From: JBNJEM01 sp051745935 | Lineage (GTDB): Bacteria > Planctomycetota > Planctomycetia > Pirellulales > Pirellulaceae | Direction of reading: 5' to 3' | DNA length: 12,627 nt | Assembly: GCA_051745935.1 (NCBI GenBank) | Contig: JBNJEM010000160.1 | Location: 1-12,627 of the forward strand | Shown here: positions 8,261-12,627 of the stretch, piece by piece | Numbering within the stretch: the stretch's first letter is position 1 | Layout: each line of letters starts with the position of its first letter | The notes under the pieces: generated by a model | Database searches by the model: none | The model's input: the letters and a program-made list of their open reading frames with translations, nothing else | What the model was told of the DNA's origin: nothing | Position numbers and translations under genes: made by a program

Positions 8261-8267
8261 TCTCCTT
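8261..8267 (-). promoter_or_regulatory. Strong Shine-Dalgarno site of the 72-residue gene
   Basis: AAGGAGA on the coding strand ends 5 bases before the ATG at 8255. It is the best ribosome binding site in the window and decides the start of this small gene against an upstream ATG at 8330. It suggests the small protein is made in excess of its neighbours. Confidence 0.8.
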
Positions 8268-8271
8268 GCCA

Positions 8272-11037
8272 TTAGTCACTGAACAGGTCTTCCCATACAT
8301 CGTCCGGCATGTTCTTGAGGAGTTTCGCAAAGCAGCTTATTGCCTGGAGTTTCGATCGGAAGTCCGGGGACTTCCGGCTCCGCATGATTTCCAGCAGCAG
8401 TTCGGCCGATTGTCTGAACGGGTTCGACGCGTCTAGCTGGCGTCTTTTCGCGTCGATCGCCGTGAACATCTCGCGTAGTTGTTTGACCTGGCTATTCAGG
8501 TCGCTCTCGGCTTTCTGGACGATTGACCTGCATTGCGGGAGTCTGGTTTCCAGCGATTGTTTTTCTTCCTTCAGCTTGGCGATTCTCCCATCTGTTTGCC
8601 TGATGCGCGCGGCACACCTGTCGGCCATGTCGGCGACTTCCGACTCCAGTGTTTCGAGTTCACGAGTTCTTTTCGCCAGAAGCTCTTGGCTTTCCTCCAG
8701 GACGTTGGTGTTGGGCTCCAGCACGGCGAGCCTGTCCCGCAGACAGCCCCAAGTGGAGTTGATTTTGTCGTGGATGGATTGTAGATCGTGACGCGTGCGC
8801 CGCCACTTTTCGTCACATTGTTGGATATGCTGGTTCAATGACTGGTCGTTTTCAGCGACCTCGCTCCTGACGTCATCCAGCAGATCAGCCGAACCGCGGA
8901 AGGTTTCCAGGGCCTCTTTGTGTTTTTCCCGGTAGTCCTCGTGCGCCTGTTGGAGCGAGGCGAACAAGCCGGCCCGTTGTTGCGAAATATCGAGATGGAA
9001 CCCCAGAATACGTCGAACCAGGTCCTCCCAGTCGCGGGGATAGTTCTGAAACAGTGTCTCCATTGCCCGCACGTCGTGCAACGAGTTTTCGGTATCCTCC
9101 TGGATCTTTTCGACTCTTGCCGCGACATCGGCGACCTGGCTTCCCAATTCCTCCAGCATGTCGTCGATCTCGTCGGCGCACTTGCTGTAAAAAGCGTTCA
9201 AAGCCGGCTCGCTCGATTGCAACTGCTCGCTAAACGCCTTCTTGGCCGAGTGCGAATAGTCCCGCGGACGGGACGCATCGACCGTGAAGGAACATTCGTT
9301 GACGATCTGCATGGAATCGCTCAAGGCTTGCACGGAATCGTTGGGAATCCCCATGGGCACGGCGGTGCTTCCGATGGTGCGTATCAGCCACGAGTGTATT
9401 TGCCGGCCCTCCGATTTGCGTTCCAAGGTGTGGTGAAACTGTTCAACCATGGCGGCGCCGTCGATGCGAGGTCGGAACCGCTTCCCCTGTTCGATGAAAA
9501 CATTCACGCCCCAGCCCAGCCAATGAACGTCTTGGATGAACATATTGTCGGCGCCGGCGGACAAGGCTTCGGCCAGGTCCAAAGGCGTCCGGCTGATAAC
9601 AAGATACCTCCGCCGCTTGTTCCATTCGAAGCAACTCATGTCGTAATCGTCCAGCCGAACATGCGGCCGGTCGAGGAAACGCTGCAGACTTTTCGGTAGA
9701 GGGTCGTCACCGTTCTCCGACGTTGCGAAAAACTCCATGGCCACGCGGCACTGCTCCGAAACCCATTGCTCTCCTCGTTCGAACTGATCCTCGAGGTCAG
9801 CCAGACGTTCACGCGAACGGACCAGTTGCTTGATCCGGTTGCCGCGACCGGCTAGGGATTGAGGAAACGTCGAAGGGTAAACCCGCAGTTTGACATCCCA
9901 CGGGTGCAGTTTGCCGGCGGCTTTCGGAAACTGGGGCTGCAAATCGGTCAGGTCGATTTGCACCGGCGAATAGGACACGGATGGCGCCGACCGACTCTGC
10001 GCGACCGAAAGTGTCGTCCAACGTACAAAGCCCTTTTGCGGGCAGACCAGAGTGTAAGCCGCGTCCTCGCTCGGCTGGTACAACCGCGTCAATAATGAGC
10101 CCGGATCCTTATACCCCATCTTCAAGAATATCACGTGCGAGTGTCGCTCCGAGGACAACGGGTAGTAGACCTCGGTTGCCTCGGGTAGACCACCAACCCA
10201 CCGTCGCAGTTCCGCTTTGGAGAGTGGTTGTTCCATATCCACCAAGACGAAGAGCGTAATCCAGCCGTCATATTCCCGCAGCGAATCGCTAAAGTACTTG
10301 CATTCCAGCCGCCGATGCGAGGGACTGTTGTCGAAAGTCCGTATGGTCGGCTCGCGGAGGTTCTCGGCGTTATTGGCGGAAATGGCGAGCATCAGCCTGC
10401 GGCATGATTCGGGCATCCACGAGGAAGCGGGCGGGTTTATCACCCGCGCGAAACTGTTGAGATCCTGCCACTCGGCGTCGAGAACGTCAACGGAGCGGCC
10501 GGAGAGCGACGTTACAATATGGCGCCACGATTCGTCGGGGAATGGATCCTTGGTCGTTATCCGCAGCCCCAAGGGATCGCGAGACACGTGAATATCCTCG
10601 TGCCCAATTCCCAGTCCGGAACGTAGCACGGCATCGCAGAAATCAGCCAGCCCGCGGGGCTTCTCGAATCTGAAAAACCTGTTGTGTCGCCTGTTGCTCC
10701 GGCTGATGGCAGGCGTGGTTTCCTCTTGGCCGCCTTTCGCGTCGCGCATGTGCGGCGGACAAGGCTCGGCGACGCCGGGTCTTTCATCTACCTGGATTGT
10801 GTCCACGGAAAAAGACCTGCCCGCGTCGCCGAACAAACGGCTTATACGCTCGGAAACCGCCGCGACCGCGTCACCCTTGCGAACCACATCCTTGAGCGTA
10901 TCGGCCAAATCGTGATCGAGCAGCGTGCCACGCGCGTGCTTGTCAAATTCGCGGTCGGTCGCGGCCTGGATATAGTCGGCATCGCTGCAATCGAGAATTC
11001 TGTCCAGCAGTTGTCGATATTGGTTGTAGTCAGCCAT
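8272..11037 (-). CDS. Large multidomain protein with C-terminal coiled coil (921 residues)
   Basis: No family is recognised with confidence. Residues 1-75 form a compact helical module ending in ISRLFGDAG. Residues 78-118 are a polar linker. Residues 119-400 are a mixed alpha/beta region with a strand-rich stretch (DGWITLFVLVDM at 257-268, HSHVIFLKMGYK at 299-310). Residues 400-600 include a second alpha/beta part (RRYLVISRTPLDLAEALSAG at 476-495; FIQDVHWLGWGVNVFIEQG at 500-518). Residues about 618-875 are an extended coiled coil, and 876-921 a helical tail. There is no Walker A motif, so it is not a SMC-type ATPase despite the coil. It has no signal peptide or membrane helix and is probably cytosolic. 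It starts 22 bases after the vWA-like gene, with a weak GGAA-containing site. It could be the scaffold or 'X' component of a vWA/propeller ternary-type system; this assignment is inferred. Confidence 0.85.
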   Translation of the reverse strand: MADYNQYRQLLDRILDCSDADYIQAATDREFDKHARGTLLDHDLADTLKDVVRKGDAVAAVSERISRLFGDAGRSFSVDTIQVDERPGVAEPCPPHMRDAKGGQEETTPAISRSNRRHNRFFRFEKPRGLADFCDAVLRSGLGIGHEDIHVSRDPLGLRITTKDPFPDESWRHIVTSLSGRSVDVLDAEWQDLNSFARVINPPASSWMPESCRRLMLAISANNAENLREPTIRTFDNSPSHRRLECKYFSDSLREYDGWITLFVLVDMEQPLSKAELRRWVGGLPEATEVYYPLSSERHSHVIFLKMGYKDPGSLLTRLYQPSEDAAYTLVCPQKGFVRWTTLSVAQSRSAPSVSYSPVQIDLTDLQPQFPKAAGKLHPWDVKLRVYPSTFPQSLAGRGNRIKQLVRSRERLADLEDQFERGEQWVSEQCRVAMEFFATSENGDDPLPKSLQRFLDRPHVRLDDYDMSCFEWNKRRRYLVISRTPLDLAEALSAGADNMFIQDVHWLGWGVNVFIEQGKRFRPRIDGAAMVEQFHHTLERKSEGRQIHSWLIRTIGSTAVPMGIPNDSVQALSDSMQIVNECSFTVDASRPRDYSHSAKKAFSEQLQSSEPALNAFYSKCADEIDDMLEELGSQVADVAARVEKIQEDTENSLHDVRAMETLFQNYPRDWEDLVRRILGFHLDISQQRAGLFASLQQAHEDYREKHKEALETFRGSADLLDDVRSEVAENDQSLNQHIQQCDEKWRRTRHDLQSIHDKINSTWGCLRDRLAVLEPNTNVLEESQELLAKRTRELETLESEVADMADRCAARIRQTDGRIAKLKEEKQSLETRLPQCRSIVQKAESDLNSQVKQLREMFTAIDAKRRQLDASNPFRQSAELLLEIMRSRKSPDFRSKLQAISCFAKLLKNMPDDVWEDLFSD
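8413..9186 (-). other. Extended coiled-coil region of the 921-residue protein
   Basis: Residues about 618-875 are dense in Glu, Lys, Arg, Gln and Asp with regular Leu, Ile and Val spacing, for example ELETLESEVADMADRCAARI at 793-812 and KLKEEKQSLETRL at 821-833. A break around residues 664-680 (QNYPRDWEDLVRRILGF) may be a hinge. Such a segment usually drives oligomer formation or acts as a long spacer. Confidence 0.7.
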
Positions 11038-11059
11038 TTCCCGGCTCGTTCCGTGGTCA

Positions 11060-12601
11060 CTAAGACGATGATTTGAAAGAAGAAAGCGTGTAGTAGTCGT
11101 CTTCGAGCATATACTTGTCTTGGACCGGACCGATTACCATGTCCAAGAAACAGTTGCGCAGATCGTACTCGGTTCCCGGATTGAACGCTCCCGCCCACCG
11201 CCAACGCATCGAATTCCAACTGTTGAAGGCGGCGTAGGAAAGCGACATCACTTCGTCGTTTTCACACCCACTAGCCATGATTGCCACCGGCGCGCCGGGC
11301 ACGCGGGCTTGCAAGCAGGGAGATTCATATGAGAGGAAGGTTGAAAGGCGATCCCATTTCGTGGTCTTGGAAAGCACCACGAGGCAAGAGGAATCGTAGC
11401 GAGTGACTGCTTGCCCCGCTATTCGCAAAAAGGCAAAGGGATTAGCCGCTGCCGCTTCGGCCCAGGCGTTGTGCCGCGACGATTGCATGTGGCGAACGGG
11501 ACGACGCCCCACCAGAAAATAGTCGGAAACAAACGAGTCAAAAGCCAGCAGCATGTCCGCTTCGTCGCCGTCATCGCGCGCTGCGCCCTGATGCTGGTCG
11601 AAGGCTTCGAGGTTGAAGAAAGCCGCATTATGAGGTTCCACGCGTTGTTGCGAGGAAAAAACAAACAAGGCCACGTCCAACGTCATTTCTGATCGGGGCA
11701 CTTGGTGAACCGCGTCGATTATCATCCGATAGGCCAATGACTTGGAGAGGTCGGTTTGCGTGGTCCAGTTTTGATCCAGCAGGAACACGCCGTCGGAACG
11801 GCGGCGTTCAGGGTCGCATGAATAGTCGTGCGAATCAATAAAAAACACCACCAAGGCGCGATTTCGAGGCCTTAGCGCGCGCGGCTGTTCCTTCAAATAT
11901 ACCAGGGGTTGCCGGTTCAAAATGCGGTCGATCCCTCGGCGCCGATCCGTCTTCATGACAGCCCATTCGGTGGGAATCATGCTGGGCCAGGGATCGTCCC
12001 GCCGAGGACGCAGTGAAATGTTCGAGATTTCATCGCCGTTGGGCACCCGCGTGTCGTCCTTGCCCGACTTCTTGTAGGGAATCCGCTTCGTCTCCAGCCG
12101 ATGCTCGGGCAGCTCGGACCAAGGGCGCATGCAAAGATCGAGAAGCGGATAGTTCAACAACATCGCACCGTTCAAAACGCGAGCGTCGGCCTGTATCTTG
12201 ATGAAATCCTCCGGGCCGAGTTCGACGCTCGAATGAGCAATGGCCTGGGATAACGTTTCGCCGTTTTTTTTGATGCGCGTCCAGACTTCGCCCATGATTA
12301 GAGGAAAAATGCCGGCAATCACGGCTCCGTGCAGGTTTCGCGGGCACTGATGCAACAGCCATGAACAACGGCGAAAGTCGGAGGAGGCCGCCAACCCCTG
12401 AAGCGACTCGTTGTATTGAAGCTCTTCCTGTCCGCTTGAGGCTCGAAATGGGGCGTTCGGGCGCATCAGTAGAACAGCGACATCGTCGAGTACATCAGGG
12501 ATAAACATTTCCCATCGCTTATCCCGCCCCAACAATCCACCGAGCCCCGCAAGCGAGTTAAGAATCCGCCGGTTAACAGGGTCGCTTTTCAGAATACTCA
12601 T
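11060..12601 (-). CDS. vWA-like domain protein with altered metal site (513 residues)
   Basis: The segment 246-450 reads like a von Willebrand A fold. A basic run precedes a hydrophobic strand ending in Asp (ALVVFFIDSHDYS, 249-261). A helix follows (SLAYRMIIDAVHQV, 288-301), then a strand with Phe-Ser (DVALFVFSSQQ, 309-319), and later strands SSCLVVLSK (404-412) and APVAIMASG (437-445). In canonical vWA domains the first strand ends in the metal-binding motif DxSxS. Here the residues are D256-S-H-D-Y-S261, so metal binding is altered or lost. Residues 1-240 are a mostly helical N-terminal part of unknown type. The protein is soluble. It is the first gene of the visible operon. The ATG at 12601 lacks a clear ribosome binding site and its frame stays open to the right edge, so the true start may lie upstream. 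vWA proteins often work with MoxR AAA+ ATPases. The vWA call rests on pattern, not on a search. Confidence 0.55.
   Translation of the reverse strand: MSILKSDPVNRRILNSLAGLGGLLGRDKRWEMFIPDVLDDVAVLLMRPNAPFRASSGQEELQYNESLQGLAASSDFRRCSWLLHQCPRNLHGAVIAGIFPLIMGEVWTRIKKNGETLSQAIAHSSVELGPEDFIKIQADARVLNGAMLLNYPLLDLCMRPWSELPEHRLETKRIPYKKSGKDDTRVPNGDEISNISLRPRRDDPWPSMIPTEWAVMKTDRRRGIDRILNRQPLVYLKEQPRALRPRNRALVVFFIDSHDYSCDPERRRSDGVFLLDQNWTTQTDLSKSLAYRMIIDAVHQVPRSEMTLDVALFVFSSQQRVEPHNAAFFNLEAFDQHQGAARDDGDEADMLLAFDSFVSDYFLVGRRPVRHMQSSRHNAWAEAAAANPFAFLRIAGQAVTRYDSSCLVVLSKTTKWDRLSTFLSYESPCLQARVPGAPVAIMASGCENDEVMSLSYAAFNSWNSMRWRWAGAFNPGTEYDLRNCFLDMVIGPVQDKYMLEDDYYTLSSFKSSS
12264..12271 (-). repeat. A8 homopolymer tract in the vWA-like gene
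   Basis: The coding strand reads ATCAAAAAAAACGGC and encodes Ile-Lys111-Lys112-Asn113. Eight A in a row can cause RNA polymerase slippage, giving a minority of frameshifted products. It may equally be a chance result of Lys-Lys-Asn codons. Confidence 0.9.
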
Positions 12602-12627
12602 GGCAATACCGCGTGCTGGAGACGCTA

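Larger units (their letters stand above)
1..12601 (-). other. Six-gene operon
   Basis: All six genes lie on one strand. Distances in order of transcription are 22, 16, 142, -4 and 6 bases. No terminator or promoter is seen between them. The promoter must lie beyond the right edge, unless the 142-base gap at 7895-8036 holds an internal one. The close packing of the membrane protein and the giant propeller gene points to joint production. Confidence 0.75.

Noticed and set aside
8256..8330. Upstream start at 8330 for the 72-residue gene (97 residues)
   Set aside because: It would overlap the 921-residue gene by 59 bases and would bypass the strong AAGGAGA site placed exactly for the ATG at 8255.
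8413..9186. 921-residue protein as an SMC/RecN-type ATPase
   Set aside because: The coil is similar in look, but there is no Walker A, Walker B or ABC signature motif in either flanking part.

Overview
The window is a compact, single-strand gene cluster from a bacterium of moderately high GC. Every gene I can support reads leftwards on the minus strand. Codons that would give in-register antisense stops (TTA, CTA, TCA) are uncommon, so many plus-strand frames stay open as shadows. No rRNA, tRNA, insertion sequence, CRISPR array or clear terminator is visible. The taxon cannot be fixed from the sequence. A large bacterium with complex signalling, such as a planctomycete or myxobacterium-like organism, would fit, but that is a guess.

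In transcription order (right to left) the cluster holds six genes. (1) A 513-residue protein with a von Willebrand A-like core and an altered metal site (12601-11060). (2) A 921-residue protein with a helical N-terminus, a mixed middle part and a long C-terminal coiled coil (11037-8272). (3) A 72-residue helical protein behind a strong ribosome binding site (8255-8037). (4) After a 142-base gap, a 223-residue charged, helical protein (7894-7223). (5) Overlapping it by 4 bases, a 570-residue protein with about six membrane helices and a long soluble C-terminal part (7226-5514). (6) Six bases later, a giant protein with one N-terminal membrane helix followed by more than 1,700 residues of degenerate beta-propeller repeats (5507 to beyond the left edge). 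The giant frame has no stop in 1,835 codons and is not complete in the window.

The spacing implies one operon. The combination of a vWA-like protein, a large beta-propeller protein, coiled-coil partners and a membrane protein resembles the MoxR-vWA-beta-propeller ('bpX') ternary systems described as probable NTP-dependent conflict or signalling systems. No AAA+ ATPase or other P-loop protein is encoded here. If the comparison is right, the ATPase should lie just beyond the right edge, upstream of the 513-residue gene. A reasonable working model is that the giant propeller and the polytopic protein form a membrane-bound sensing or scaffolding pair, and that the coiled-coil and vWA-like proteins act with an off-window ATPase. 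This model is inference. None of the six proteins carries a catalytic motif I can recognise.
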